Positions 1-8,589 of a DNA stretch of 34,671 nt are shown in pieces. Source of the DNA: Thermodesulfobacteriaceae bacterium (GTDB lineage: Bacteria; Desulfobacterota; Thermodesulfobacteria; Thermodesulfobacteriales; Thermodesulfobacteriaceae); NCBI GenBank assembly GCA_015494725.1, contig WGAR01000161.1, positions 1 through 34,671 on the forward strand. Reading direction: 5' to 3'. The notes under the pieces are model-generated. The model did no database searches and was not told the DNA's origin. It saw only the letters and a program-made list of their open reading frames with translations. The first letter of the stretch is position 1. Each line of letters starts with the position of its first letter. Position numbers and translations under genes: made by a program.

Positions 1-2
1 CA

Positions 3-1265
3 TCAGAAAAGGATCTCGATCAGGACGCGGTTGAGCAGATCCTCCAGATCCCGAAAGGGCAGGGAAAGCTGGGTGCCGGAGGTCAGGTCCTTGAGCAGGG
101 CGCGTTGTTCCTGCAGTTCCTGTTCTCCCAGAATAAGGGCCCACCTTGCGGAGAGACGGTCGGCCTGGCGCAGGAGGGCCTTAAGACTGCGCCCCTCGTA
201 ATCGGATTCCACCTTAAGCCCTCTCTCCCGCAAAAGCGCGGCCAGACGGAAGGCCCAGCGCCGGGCCTCTTCTCCCAGCGGAGCAATGAACAGATCCGGT
301 GCTGTCCCTTCTTTGGGGGCCCCGCGGGCCACAAGCGACCAGCGTTCCATTCCGATGGCAAAACCCACCGCCGGGGTCTCCGGCCCTCCGAGAGCGGAAA
401 CCAGCCCATCGTAACGCCCACCGGCAGCCACCGTGTCCTGGGCCCCCAGCCCCGCGGCCTTGATCTCAAAGATGGTACGGGTGTAATAATCCAGCCCCCG
501 TACCAGCCGGGGATTCTCGGTAAAGACGATCCCACCCTCCTGGAGATAGGTTTTAAAATGCTGGTAATGCCGTCGGCAATCCTCGCAGAGAAAGGCGGAA
601 AGCACGGGGGCCTCCTGGTATTCCTTCTGACACCCCTCCCGCTTACAATCCAGGGCCCGGAGAGGGTTGCGTTCCGTCCGTCTTCGACAATCCTCACAGA
701 GGCGTTCCCGACGCGAAAAAAGAAACTCGCGCAGGGCCTCCCGGTAAGGGGCACGGCACCCCGGACACCCCAGGGAATTGATCTCCAGACGCAGCTCCCT
801 CGCCCCTCCGGCCCGGAGGATCCCCAGGGCCAGAGCCACCAGCTCCGCATCCATCCCGGCCGAGGCCGCCCCGAAGACCTCCACGTCTATCTGATGGAAC
901 TGGCGCAGACGCCCCTTCTGCGGCCTTTCATGGCGAAACATGGGCCCGATGGTAAAGAGCTTTAAAGGCTTGGGACGACTATATAACCCGTGTTCGATAA
1001 AGGCCCGAACCACCCCGGCGGTGGCCTCCGGACGAAGGGTGAGACTGTCCCCGCTGCGATCCTGAAAGGTGTACATCTCCTTCTCCACGATATCCGTGGA
1101 CTCGCCGATGCTTCGCGCAAAAAGCTCCGTGCGCTCCAGGATGGGGAGCCGAATCTCGGAAAATCCGTGACGCCGCAGGATCTCCCGGGCCTGTTCCTCA
1201 AGCCACCTGAAGACCCCGGCTTCCTCCGGCAAAAGATCCTTAAAACCCCTTACAGCCTTAATCAT
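3..1265 (-). CDS. hisS: Histidyl-tRNA synthetase
   Basis: Class II aminoacyl-tRNA synthetase that charges tRNA-His in the cytoplasm. The 420-residue protein has normal family length. Motif 2 (FRHERPQKGRLRQFHQ, about residues 110-125), the histidine-specific signature RGLDYYTRTIFE (about 256-267) and motif 3 (GGRYDGL and GFAIGMER, about 282-308) are all visible. The insertion domain holds eight cysteines in four pairs (167/170, 190/193, 207/212, 227/230), which looks like a structural metal site; this is an inference. The gene lies 19 bases after the DUF190 gene and has AGGGAAG about 10 bases before its ATG, so it is probably the fourth gene of that operon. Its TGA overlaps an ATG at positions 3-1 (TGATG), so another gene, conceivably aspS, starts just beyond the left edge. 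Confidence 0.97.
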   Translation of the reverse strand: MIKAVRGFKDLLPEEAGVFRWLEEQAREILRRHGFSEIRLPILERTELFARSIGESTDIVEKEMYTFQDRSGDSLTLRPEATAGVVRAFIEHGLYSRPKPLKLFTIGPMFRHERPQKGRLRQFHQIDVEVFGAASAGMDAELVALALGILRAGGARELRLEINSLGCPGCRAPYREALREFLFSRRERLCEDCRRRTERNPLRALDCKREGCQKEYQEAPVLSAFLCEDCRRHYQHFKTYLQEGGIVFTENPRLVRGLDYYTRTIFEIKAAGLGAQDTVAAGGRYDGLVSALGGPETPAVGFAIGMERWSLVARGAPKEGTAPDLFIAPLGEEARRWAFRLAALLRERGLKVESDYEGRSLKALLRQADRLSARWALILGEQELQEQRALLKDLTSGTQLSLPFRDLEDLLNRVLIEILF

Positions 1266-1284
1266 CTCTCGAATTCTTCCCTAA

Positions 1285-1623
1285 TCATCTCTCGCAGGGC
1301 GGTTTCTTGTGGCAGATGAGATAAAGATCCGTGACCGTGATCATACCCCGGGTGAGAATTTTTTCCAGTTCCGGGAGCAACTCCTCCACCTTTTCCCGGG
1401 TTTCCACCACCTCTATCTTCAGGGGAAGATTCTCTGCCGCCCGCAGGAGACGACCGGTATGAATCTTCTTGTCCGGACCGTAACCATAAACCCCCTTAAA
1501 CATGGTCAGACCGTGAATATCCCGTTCCCAGAGGAAATCCAGAATAGCCCGATAGAGCGGTTTCCGGCCTATCTTTTCGTCCTCATCCACATAAATAGAT
1601 AAAAGAACACAGCGTCCGTTCAT
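1285..1623 (-). CDS. DUF190 family protein
   Basis: A 112-residue cytoplasmic protein of the DUF190 family. It begins with a beta-strand region (VLLSIYVDEDEKIGRKPLY) and contains the characteristic segment GLTMFKGVYGYG. Such proteins resemble small PII-like regulators, often lie next to crcB, and have no settled function. Here the ATG overlaps the TGA of crcB (ATGA), which implies translational coupling. The pairing suggests a regulatory or accessory role in fluoride export, but this rests on neighbourhood only. No signal peptide or membrane segment is seen. Confidence 0.85.
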   Translation of the reverse strand: MNGRCVLLSIYVDEDEKIGRKPLYRAILDFLWERDIHGLTMFKGVYGYGPDKKIHTGRLLRAAENLPLKIEVVETREKVEELLPELEKILTRGMITVTDLYLICHKKPPCER

Positions 1624-1994
1624 CGCACCAGATATCGGACCAGGACCTCTCCCAGCCGGACCCCGGTCAACCCCAGGCCTATACTAAGCACTATATTCAA
1701 AAAGGTAAATAACCATTCTCCTTCCCGCAGGAGTTGGTGCGTTTCGTAAGCGAAGGTGGAGAAGGTGGTAAAGGACCCCAGAAATCCCACCGCCACCAGC
1801 AGACGCGCTTCCGGGGAAACGAGGAGGGTCTGGGTGGCCAGTTCCATGAAAAAGCCCAGGACGAAGGACCCCAGGATGTTCACAGCCAGGGTTCCCAGGG
1901 GGAAACCCGCCCCGAAGCGGAGAAACCAGCCGCTCACCAGATAACGGCACACTGCCCCCATCCCTCCTCCCAGACCGATATAGAGGAACTTCAT
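1620..1994 (-). CDS. crcB: Fluoride channel CrcB/Fluc
   Basis: Small four-helix membrane protein of 124 residues, the usual size for a Fluc fluoride channel, which works as a dual-topology dimer in the inner membrane. Visible family marks are GGGMGAVCRY near the N-terminus, the conserved Asn39 in GTLAVNILGSF, and the phenylalanine-box segment GFLGSFTTFSTF (residues 70-81). It starts three bases after the stop of the flavin oxidoreductase gene and overlaps the DUF190 gene by four bases, so it is internal to an operon. Only one crcB copy is present, as expected for the dual-topology homodimer form. I see no fluoride riboswitch in front of the operon. Confidence 0.94.
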   Translation of the reverse strand: MKFLYIGLGGGMGAVCRYLVSGWFLRFGAGFPLGTLAVNILGSFVLGFFMELATQTLLVSPEARLLVAVGFLGSFTTFSTFAYETHQLLREGEWLFTFLNIVLSIGLGLTGVRLGEVLVRYLVR

Positions 1995-1997
1995 GGA

Positions 1998-3701
1998 TTA
2001 AAGCTCCACTCCCCAGCGCCGCAGGAAGTTGAGCCCTCCCGGAGGCACGAAGGTTCGGGTATATCCGGCGGCGGTGAGCCATCGCTGGGCCTCATAAGCT
2101 CGACGACTGGAATTGCAGATGAGGATCACGTCCTTATCCCGCGGGATTCGATCCATCTCGCGCCGCACCTTGTCGTACTCCACATGGATCCAGCGTCCGG
2201 GATATTTCTTGACCAGGGGTTCGGCCTCCCGGGGATGACGCGTATCCACAAAAACCGTGTTCGGATCCCCTTCGCGCAAACGCCGGAGAACCTCCTCCCA
2301 GTCTATCTGGACCAGAAGGCCGGTAAGAAGATTCTCGGCGGTATGGGCTACATCATGGATGGGATCCAGAGCCGAATTATAGGGGGGAGCATAGGCCAGT
2401 TCCAGCTGGATCAGATCCTCCACCGTGGGCCGATGGGGAAGAAGGGAGGAGATGGCATGGATCCGGGCGAGCGTCCCGTCGGTATTGGGACCCACCGATT
2501 GAAAGCCCAGCACCCGCCGGGTGCGCCGATCAAAAACCAGCTCCACAAAGATGAATTCCGCACCGGGATAGTAATGGGCCCGCTCGGTCTGGTTGTTCAA
2601 GGCATAGTCCGCATCAAAGCCCTCGGCCCGGGCCACGGAAAGCGAGATCCCGCAGGCCCCGATGGCCAGATCGAAGCATTTCATGATAAACGCTCCCACC
2701 GTACCCGGGAAACGGGTGGGACGCCCGGCCAGATTGTCTCCGATGACCCGCCCCTCCCGATTGGCCAGCGACCCGAGGGGCATGACCACCCTCTTTCCCA
2801 GAACCAGATGCGGAATCTCCACACAGTCTCCCCCGGCATAGATAGTGGGGTCCGAGGTCTGCATCCGATCGTTCACCACAATCCCCATGTTCACCAGAAG
2901 CCCGGCCTTGCGGGCCAGTTCCACGTTGGGTCTTACCCCGGTGGCAAAGATTACGATATCTGCGGGGTAAGTCCCTTTCTCCTCCACCACCTCGGTAACC
3001 CGACCGTCCTTGCCCCGGATTTCCTTGATCCGGGCGTTCACCACCACCTCCACCCCCTTTTCCCGCAGGTGATGCTCCACCATACGGGCGAGAGGTTTAT
3101 CAATAAGCCGGGGGAGCACCTGATCGAGGTACTCCAGCACCGTGGTCTTCACCCCCCAGAGATCGGCGAAGGCCTCGGCCATCTCCAGCCCGATAGGTCC
3201 GGCCCCGATAATCACCGCCCGTTCCACCTCTCCTTTGGCCAGGCGCTGTTTGATCTCTATGGCCTTGTGCAGATCGGAAACGGTAAATACCCCCTCGAGG
3301 TCGCGTCCGGGAATGGGGGGCACGAAGGGCGTGGAACCGGTAGCCAGGACCAGGTAGTCATAGGGGATCTCTTCCTCCTCTCCCGAGTCCAAGTGCTTTA
3401 CCTTTACCACCTTGCGTTGCCGATCCACCTCGGTGGCCAGGGTCCGGGTAAGCACCCGATCAATGGCCTTGGCGTTCTCGAAAAAGGCCTCGTCGCGCAG
3501 CATGTGAAAGGAGGTCTCCCGCAGATGATTCTCGTCGGGAATGTCCCCGGAAACATAATACGGAATACCGCAGCCCCCGTAGGAGATGAGGTTATCTTTA
3601 TCTATGAGGGTTATCTCCAGGCTGGGATCCAGGCGCTTGGCCCGACAGGCGGCCTTGGGCCCGCAGGCCACCGCCCCGATAACGACCACTTTTTTACCCA
3701 T
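1998..3701 (-). CDS. FAD/NAD(P)-dependent disulfide or persulfide reductase with C-terminal rhodanese domain
   Basis: A 567-residue flavoprotein of the CoA-disulfide reductase/persulfide reductase group. An N-terminal FAD-binding glycine motif (VVVIGAVACGPKAA) is followed by SYGGCGIPYY, with the single redox cysteine at residue 44. A second dinucleotide-binding motif (VIIGAGPIGLEMAEAF), the FAD motif YAGGDCVE and a dimerisation domain come next. The last ~110 residues are a rhodanese domain with active-site loop CNSSRR (Cys529). Such fusions reduce CoA persulfide, polysulfide or CoA disulfide with NAD(P)H. The ATG at 3701 is chosen because GGGGAGGAAGAGAA precedes it; an in-frame TTG at 3758 would add 19 basic residues unlike the family N-terminus. 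It leads an operon with crcB, DUF190 and hisS. The exact substrate cannot be told from sequence. Confidence 0.9.
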   Translation of the reverse strand: MGKKVVVIGAVACGPKAACRAKRLDPSLEITLIDKDNLISYGGCGIPYYVSGDIPDENHLRETSFHMLRDEAFFENAKAIDRVLTRTLATEVDRQRKVVKVKHLDSGEEEEIPYDYLVLATGSTPFVPPIPGRDLEGVFTVSDLHKAIEIKQRLAKGEVERAVIIGAGPIGLEMAEAFADLWGVKTTVLEYLDQVLPRLIDKPLARMVEHHLREKGVEVVVNARIKEIRGKDGRVTEVVEEKGTYPADIVIFATGVRPNVELARKAGLLVNMGIVVNDRMQTSDPTIYAGGDCVEIPHLVLGKRVVMPLGSLANREGRVIGDNLAGRPTRFPGTVGAFIMKCFDLAIGACGISLSVARAEGFDADYALNNQTERAHYYPGAEFIFVELVFDRRTRRVLGFQSVGPNTDGTLARIHAISSLLPHRPTVEDLIQLELAYAPPYNSALDPIHDVAHTAENLLTGLLVQIDWEEVLRRLREGDPNTVFVDTRHPREAEPLVKKYPGRWIHVEYDKVRREMDRIPRDKDVILICNSSRRAYEAQRWLTAAGYTRTFVPPGGLNFLRRWGVEL

Positions 3702-3774
3702 TTCTCTTCCTCCCCGCTCTTTTTGTTCTTTCTTAGCACCGTGAGGCCTCCTTCGCAATCTCTGGATTTCGGAC

Positions 3775-3802
3775 TTGTTTCTCCGGACCCCGGAGGTAAA
3801 AT
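3775..3802 (+). promoter_or_regulatory. Candidate trpD promoter with dyad in spacer
   Basis: TAAAAT at 3797-3802 matches five of six bases of the -10 consensus. TTGTTT at 3775-3780 is a weak -35 with 16-base spacing. The spacer is almost entirely a perfect six-base inverted repeat, CTCCGG-ACC-CCGGAG (3781-3795), so a regulator could bind between the two elements. The leader to the trpD ATG would be about 28 bases. It lies between divergent genes. Confidence 0.4.
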
Positions 3803-3836
3803 GCCCTTGGCAGAGGTCTAAAGACAGGGTTAAGGC

Positions 3837-4871
3837 ATGGAAACCCTCAAGCCCTATTTAAAGAAACTGGTAGAGGGGCAGGAACTCTCGGAAGGAGAAA
3901 CCATGGAGCTGGTGGGGCTGCTCGTGGAGGGGCAGGCCACCCCGGCTCAGATAGGGGCCCTGCTTACGGCCTGGCGTATGCGCGGGGAGAGCTGGCGCGA
4001 GGTGGCCGGAGCGGCCCGGGCCCTGAGGGAGCGTATGGTGCGGGTGCCCCATGGGGTTTCTCCCCCGGTGGTTGACACCTGTGGCACCGGGGGCGACGCC
4101 AAGGGCACCTTCAATGTCTCCACCGCTGCGGCCCTGGTGGTGGCTGCCGCGGGAGTCCCGGTAGCCAAACACGGGAACCGGTCTGTGACCAGCCGATCCG
4201 GAAGCGCGGACGTGATCGAGGCCCTCGGAATCCCGGTGGAGGTTCCTCCCGAACTTTCGGCCCGGGCCCTGGAGGAAGTGGGTTTTTGTTTCCTCTTCGC
4301 CCCGGCTCACCATCCGGCCCTCCGGACGGTCATGGAACCACGACGGGAACTGGGCTTTCGTACCATCTTCAATCTCCTGGGCCCCCTCTGCAACCCGGCC
4401 GGAGCCGATACCCAGATCCTGGGGGTCTTCGACTTCCTGCTCACCGAAAAGATGGCCTTTGCTCTGGACGCCCTGGGCTGTCGCCGGGCCTTAGTGGTCT
4501 TCGGGGAAGGAGGCTACGACGAATTCACGGTCACCGGTTCAACCAAGGTCTCCGAACTCCGGGAGGGACGCATCACCACTTACTACGTGGATCCCCCGGA
4601 CGTGGGGCTGGAACTCTGCGAGGACCCCGAAGCCCTGAAGGGGGGAGATGCCCGGGAAAACGCCCGCATTATCGAAGACCTCCTGACCGGTCGCGACACC
4701 GGCCCCCGCCGGGACATGGTGCTTCTCAACGCCGGAGCCGCCCTTTACGCCGCCGAAAAGACCCTGGATCTTAAAGGCGGGGTGGCCCTGGCCCGGGAGA
4801 TCCTGGAGTCCGGGGCCGCAGCCCGGAAACTCGAGGAAATAAAACGCTTCTATCGTACGCTGCGCACCTGA
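3837..4871 (+). CDS. trpD: Anthranilate phosphoribosyltransferase
   Basis: Transfers phosphoribose from PRPP to anthranilate, the second step of tryptophan synthesis, in the cytoplasm. The 344-residue protein has the usual length. DTCGTGGD (residues 80-87) is the PRPP pyrophosphate loop, KHGNRS (111-116) binds substrate, and YDEFTVTG near the middle carries the paired acidic residues for magnesium. The helical N-terminal domain is complete. No other trp gene is in the window, so it is separated from the rest of the pathway, at least locally. AGGGTTAAGGC lies just upstream of the ATG. The potassium transporter gene follows after nine bases, so the two may share a transcript. Confidence 0.96.
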   Translation: METLKPYLKKLVEGQELSEGETMELVGLLVEGQATPAQIGALLTAWRMRGESWREVAGAARALRERMVRVPHGVSPPVVDTCGTGGDAKGTFNVSTAAALVVAAAGVPVAKHGNRSVTSRSGSADVIEALGIPVEVPPELSARALEEVGFCFLFAPAHHPALRTVMEPRRELGFRTIFNLLGPLCNPAGADTQILGVFDFLLTEKMAFALDALGCRRALVVFGEGGYDEFTVTGSTKVSELREGRITTYYVDPPDVGLELCEDPEALKGGDARENARIIEDLLTGRDTGPRRDMVLLNAGAALYAAEKTLDLKGGVALAREILESGAAARKLEEIKRFYRTLRT

Positions 4872-4880
4872 CCCGTCCCC

Positions 4881-6221
4881 ATGTCCTCCCCTCTCAAGCC
4901 CACCCTTTACCTGGTCTCCTCCTTTGCCGGAGCCATAATCCTGGGCACCATCCTCCTGTCACTGCCCTGGATGCATCAGGATGGACTGGCCTTCATCGAT
5001 GCCCTCTTCACCGCCACTTCAGCGGTTTGTGTTACCGGATTGACGGTGGTGGATACCGCCTCGGCCTTTACCCTGCCCGGCAAAGTGGTCATCCTGATCC
5101 TGATTCAGCTCGGGGGATTGGGGGTCATGACCTTTTATTCCATGTTCTTCCTGCTGCGCGGACGCCGTATCCCCATCGAGGAACGCCTCATCCTGCGGGA
5201 AAGCTTCTGGGGGCGTCGGGGGGGGCGCCTTTCCAGCCTCATCCTTACCATCCTCTTTTACACCATGGTGGTGGAACTTCTGGTTACCCTCCTTCTCTTC
5301 CCCTTTCTGGCCCGGTATTACTCCTGGCCCTCAGCCCTCTTTCATGCCCTGTTTCACGCCGTCTCCGCCTTCTGTAATGCCGGTTTTTCCGACCTTCCCA
5401 GAGGACTGGAGCCCTTTGCCCGGAGTTATTTCTTTCCCCTGATCCTGATGCTGGCTATCCTGGCCGGTAATACCGGCTTCCCCATCGTCTTTGAGGGGGT
5501 ACACCGCTTCCGCCAGAAGAATCGCTCCTGGTCGCTACATTTCAAGCTCACCCTCCTCATTCATCTCCTCCTGGTACTCATCGGGGCCCTGGTCTTTCTG
5601 TGGCTGGAAAACGAAGGGGCCCTGCGGGAATTTCCCGCTCCTCTCCGGATCCTCCAGGCCGTTTTCCTTTCGGTCACCCCGCGCACCGCTGGTTTTTCCT
5701 TTCTGGATATCCGGTATCTGAGCGTGCCTTCCCTTTATTTCCTGCTCTTTCTCATGCTGGTGGGGGCCTGCCCGGGATCCACCGGGGGAGGCATCAAAAC
5801 CACCACCTTCGGGGTGCTTGCCGCCACGGTGTGGAGCCGGCTGCGAGGGTTTTCCCGCACCTCCGTCTTCGGACGCACCATTCCCGACTCCCAGGTTACC
5901 AAGGCCCTCACCCTGGTGGGACTCTATCTCCTGGTCATCTTTACCGCCCAGTTCTTCCTCATCTCCCTGCCCCCGCACCGCCCCTTCCTTAACTCCGGCT
6001 CGGAGTTCCTGGCCCATCTCTTCGAGGTCTTTTCCGCCCTGGGCACGGTGGGGCTTTCCACCGGCATAACCCCCCATCTCTCCACGCCGGCCAAAGGGGT
6101 GCTCATCCTCACCATGTTTACCGGAAGGGTGGGAGTCCTCTCCCTGGCCATGCTTTTGAGCGGGCTTCCCGCCCGGTCCAAAACCTTTTATTATGCTCAG
6201 GAAGAAGTCCTTCTGGGGTAG
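4881..6221 (+). CDS. ktrB: Potassium uptake channel subunit KtrB/TrkH type
   Basis: Inner-membrane potassium-translocating subunit of 446 residues, in the KtrB size range. The four pore-loop filter segments are visible: VTGL (51-54), CNAGF, RTAGF and GTVGL, each placing a glycine in the selectivity filter. The flexible gate after the third repeat appears as CPGSTGGGIKT. Partner KtrA (RCK protein) follows after three bases, which makes a standard two-gene system. No clear Shine-Dalgarno sequence precedes the ATG, so translation may depend on trpD. TrkH-type function (proton-coupled) cannot be excluded, but the length and single-RCK partner favour KtrB. Confidence 0.93.
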   Translation: MSSPLKPTLYLVSSFAGAIILGTILLSLPWMHQDGLAFIDALFTATSAVCVTGLTVVDTASAFTLPGKVVILILIQLGGLGVMTFYSMFFLLRGRRIPIEERLILRESFWGRRGGRLSSLILTILFYTMVVELLVTLLLFPFLARYYSWPSALFHALFHAVSAFCNAGFSDLPRGLEPFARSYFFPLILMLAILAGNTGFPIVFEGVHRFRQKNRSWSLHFKLTLLIHLLLVLIGALVFLWLENEGALREFPAPLRILQAVFLSVTPRTAGFSFLDIRYLSVPSLYFLLFLMLVGACPGSTGGGIKTTTFGVLAATVWSRLRGFSRTSVFGRTIPDSQVTKALTLVGLYLLVIFTAQFFLISLPPHRPFLNSGSEFLAHLFEVFSALGTVGLSTGITPHLSTPAKGVLILTMFTGRVGVLSLAMLLSGLPARSKTFYYAQEEVLLG

Positions 6222-6224
6222 GAT

Positions 6225-6881
6225 ATGGCTCGCAAACGTTTCGGAATCATAGGTCTGGGACGTTTCGGAAGTTATCTCGCCCGCACCCTGGCCAAGGAAG
6301 GGCAGGAGGTGCTGGCCCTGGACCGCTCGGAAAAGGCCGTTCAGGCGGTAGCCGAAGAGGTCTCCTACGCCGTGGTTGGGGACGCCACCCAGAAGGAAAC
6401 CCTGGAACATCTGGGGTTCCATAAGGTGGACGCCGCGGTGGTGGCCATAGGGACCCTATCCCAGAGCGTGCTGGTCACCCTTTATCTGCGGGAGATGGGG
6501 GTCCCCCGCATCCTGGCCAAGGCCCAGAACGAAACCGAGGGCAAGATCCTCTCCCTGGTGGGAGCCCATCAGGTCATCATCCCGGAAAGGGATTCCGCGG
6601 TGCGCCTGGCTCGATCCCTGGTCATGCCCAATCTCCTGGATTTCCTACCCCTGCTGCCGGATTTCTATATCGCCGAGATCCCCGCCCCGGAGGAGTTCCT
6701 GGGGAAGAGCCTCAAGGAGCTCGACCTTCGTCGCCATTATCGGGTCCATGTCCTGGGGGTGAAAAAGGGGTTCTCCGAGCACATGCATCTTTTTCCGGCG
6801 GCGGACTATACCATCGAAAAAGGGGATCTCCTCTATCTGGCCGGGCACCGGAAGGATCTGGAACGCTTCATGTCTCCCTGA
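6225..6881 (+). CDS. ktrA: Potassium uptake regulatory subunit KtrA (RCK domains)
   Basis: Cytoplasmic 218-residue regulator that binds NAD(H)/ATP and gates the KtrB pore. It starts with a Rossmann glycine motif (FGIIGLGRFGSYLA), followed by the acidic ribose-binding position in ALDRSEKA and the segment VVGDAT. This is a single RCK_N plus RCK_C protein, unlike E. coli TrkA, which has two copies. GGGGTAGGAT overlaps the ktrB stop and serves as ribosome binding site. Its last 14 bases overlap the end of the convergent ClC gene. Confidence 0.93.
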   Translation: MARKRFGIIGLGRFGSYLARTLAKEGQEVLALDRSEKAVQAVAEEVSYAVVGDATQKETLEHLGFHKVDAAVVAIGTLSQSVLVTLYLREMGVPRILAKAQNETEGKILSLVGAHQVIIPERDSAVRLARSLVMPNLLDFLPLLPDFYIAEIPAPEEFLGKSLKELDLRRHYRVHVLGVKKGFSEHMHLFPAADYTIEKGDLLYLAGHRKDLERFMSP

Positions 6882-8589
6882 CCCCGGGAAGATACCGTTT
6901 GGCCAGTTCCCTCTCCTGAAAGGCCATAATGTCCTTGAGCGAGATCATCCCCACCACCCTCCGGGACCCCTCCGTGGCCACCACCGGCAATTGAGAAACC
7001 CCCAGACGGGCCATGCGCGAAAGGGCGGTAAAGAGATCATCCTCCGGGGTTACGGTAACCACCTTCCGGGTGGCGATATCCCGGGCGGTAAAGGGTTTTT
7101 CCGAAAAGAGCACCCGTCGCAGATCGTGGAAGGAGATAAGGCCCGAGAGTTCTCCCCGGGAATCCAGCACCAGGATATAGGAATGAGGGGCCCTTTCGAA
7201 TACACTCAGGATCTTCTCCCGGGGTAGATCCTCCGGAACGGAGGGGAAATCCCGGTGCATAATCTCCTTCACCCTGGCGCTCTTAAGCAGGGTTTCCTCC
7301 CATCCCCGCCGCAGGGAAAGCCCGCGGCGCTCAAGTTTTATGGTATAGATGGAGCCCCTCTTGAGATAAGTGGAAATAAAGGTAGAAACGATGCAGGAGA
7401 GCATGAGAGGGAGGATGATGCTATAGTCCCCGGTGAGCTCGAAGATGATGAGGATGGCGGTGATGGGGCCGTGGGTGGTGGCGGCCACCACGGCCCCCAT
7501 CCCCACCAGAGCGTAAGCCCCAGGAGAAGCGGTAAGGGAGGGAAACAGGGCATGGACCACCGATCCCACAAAGCCTCCGGTCATGGCCCCGATGTAAAGG
7601 GAGGGAGCAAACACTCCCCCGGAGTGCCCGGCTCCCAGGACTATCGAGGTAGCCAGGATTTTCAGAAAAATCAAGGCAAAAAGCAGTTTGGCTGGAAGCT
7701 GCCCTAAAAGGGCCTGGTTGACCGTACCGTAGCCCACTCCGAAAACATAGGGCACCCCCACCAGAAATCCGCCCATAATAAGCCCCCCGATAAAGGGATG
7801 CAGATACTCGGGAAGGGGGAGCCGGGCAAAGAGGTCCTCCGAGCGGTAAAGGACCTCGATAAAGAGTACTCCGATTAATCCAGCTATCACTCCCAGAAGA
7901 AGATAAAAGGAATATTCGTGGAGGCTTACCAGAGAATAAGAGGGGGCCTTGAGGGCCGGGAAATCCCCCAGATATTTACGGGCCACCGTGGTGGCGGTAA
8001 CCGAGGCAAGCACGATGGGACTGAAACGTTCCAGACGAAAATCCGAAAGCAGGATCTCCACAGCGAAAAGCACGCCGGCGATGGGGGCATTGAAGGTGGC
8101 TGCGATCCCGGCCGCGGCTCCACAGCCCACAAAAGTCCGCAGACGTTCCTGAGGAACCCGTAGGAGTTGCCCCACCATGGAGCCGGCCGAGGAACCGATC
8201 ATCACGATGGGTCCTTCGCGCCCCACCGAACTTCCGGAACCGATACAGATAGCCGAAACCAGCATCTGAAGAACCGTGAGGCGGGCCCGAATACGTCCCC
8301 CCCGCACTACCAGGGCTTCCATGATCTCCGGCACCCCGTGTCCTTTGGCCTCCCAGGCCCAGAAATGAATGATGGGCCCTACCACCAGACCGGCCAGGGC
8401 CGGGAAGAGGAGCTTCTCCCAGAAAGGCACCTCTCGATAGAAATAGATAAAGTCCTGGGAATGACGATAGAAAAATTCCTGAAAGAACTTGATCAGAAAC
8501 CGGAAGGCAATAGCCCCCCAGCCTCCGATGAGGCCGATAAGGATGGCCAGCAGGGCGGTTATTAAGTGTTCATCAAAACGCCGCCGAAT
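6868..8589 (-). CDS. ClC-type chloride/proton antiporter with two CBS domains (predicted ATT start)
   Basis: A 573-residue ClC transporter if started at ATT 8589-8587. Conserved parts are GHGVP (83-87), GSGSSVGREGP with the gating glutamate at 125, and a C-terminal pair of CBS nucleotide-binding domains. The gating glutamate suggests exchange rather than pure channel activity. The first ATG/GTG/TTG in frame is GTG 8430, but starting there would delete the first helix: the 53 codons upstream read on in frame and encode a classic ClC segment, including LIGLIGGWGAIAFRFLI. An in-frame TAG lies at 8607-8605, and no ATG, GTG or TTG falls between it and 8430. ATT is preceded by GGGAGGG with a six-base spacer. 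GTT at 8595 or a sequencing error remain possible. The gene end overlaps ktrA by 14 bases. Confidence 0.85.
   Translation of the reverse strand: MRRRFDEHLITALLAILIGLIGGWGAIAFRFLIKFFQEFFYRHSQDFIYFYREVPFWEKLLFPALAGLVVGPIIHFWAWEAKGHGVPEIMEALVVRGGRIRARLTVLQMLVSAICIGSGSSVGREGPIVMIGSSAGSMVGQLLRVPQERLRTFVGCGAAAGIAATFNAPIAGVLFAVEILLSDFRLERFSPIVLASVTATTVARKYLGDFPALKAPSYSLVSLHEYSFYLLLGVIAGLIGVLFIEVLYRSEDLFARLPLPEYLHPFIGGLIMGGFLVGVPYVFGVGYGTVNQALLGQLPAKLLFALIFLKILATSIVLGAGHSGGVFAPSLYIGAMTGGFVGSVVHALFPSLTASPGAYALVGMGAVVAATTHGPITAILIIFELTGDYSIILPLMLSCIVSTFISTYLKRGSIYTIKLERRGLSLRRGWEETLLKSARVKEIMHRDFPSVPEDLPREKILSVFERAPHSYILVLDSRGELSGLISFHDLRRVLFSEKPFTARDIATRKVVTVTPEDDLFTALSRMARLGVSQLPVVATEGSRRVVGMISLKDIMAFQERELAKRYLPGVRET

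Noticed and set aside
1-3. Start of a further gene, possibly aspS, on the minus strand
   Set aside because: Only an ATG overlapping the hisS stop is inside the window, so it is noted but not annotated.
1734-3821. Long plus-strand reading frame of 695 codons
   Set aside because: It is antisense to crcB and the flavin oxidoreductase. Its His/Gly/Pro-rich product has no domain, and GC-rich genomes often leave such open shadows.
3702-3836. Fluoride riboswitch in front of the crcB operon
   Set aside because: I looked for the conserved riboswitch core on the minus strand and did not find it.
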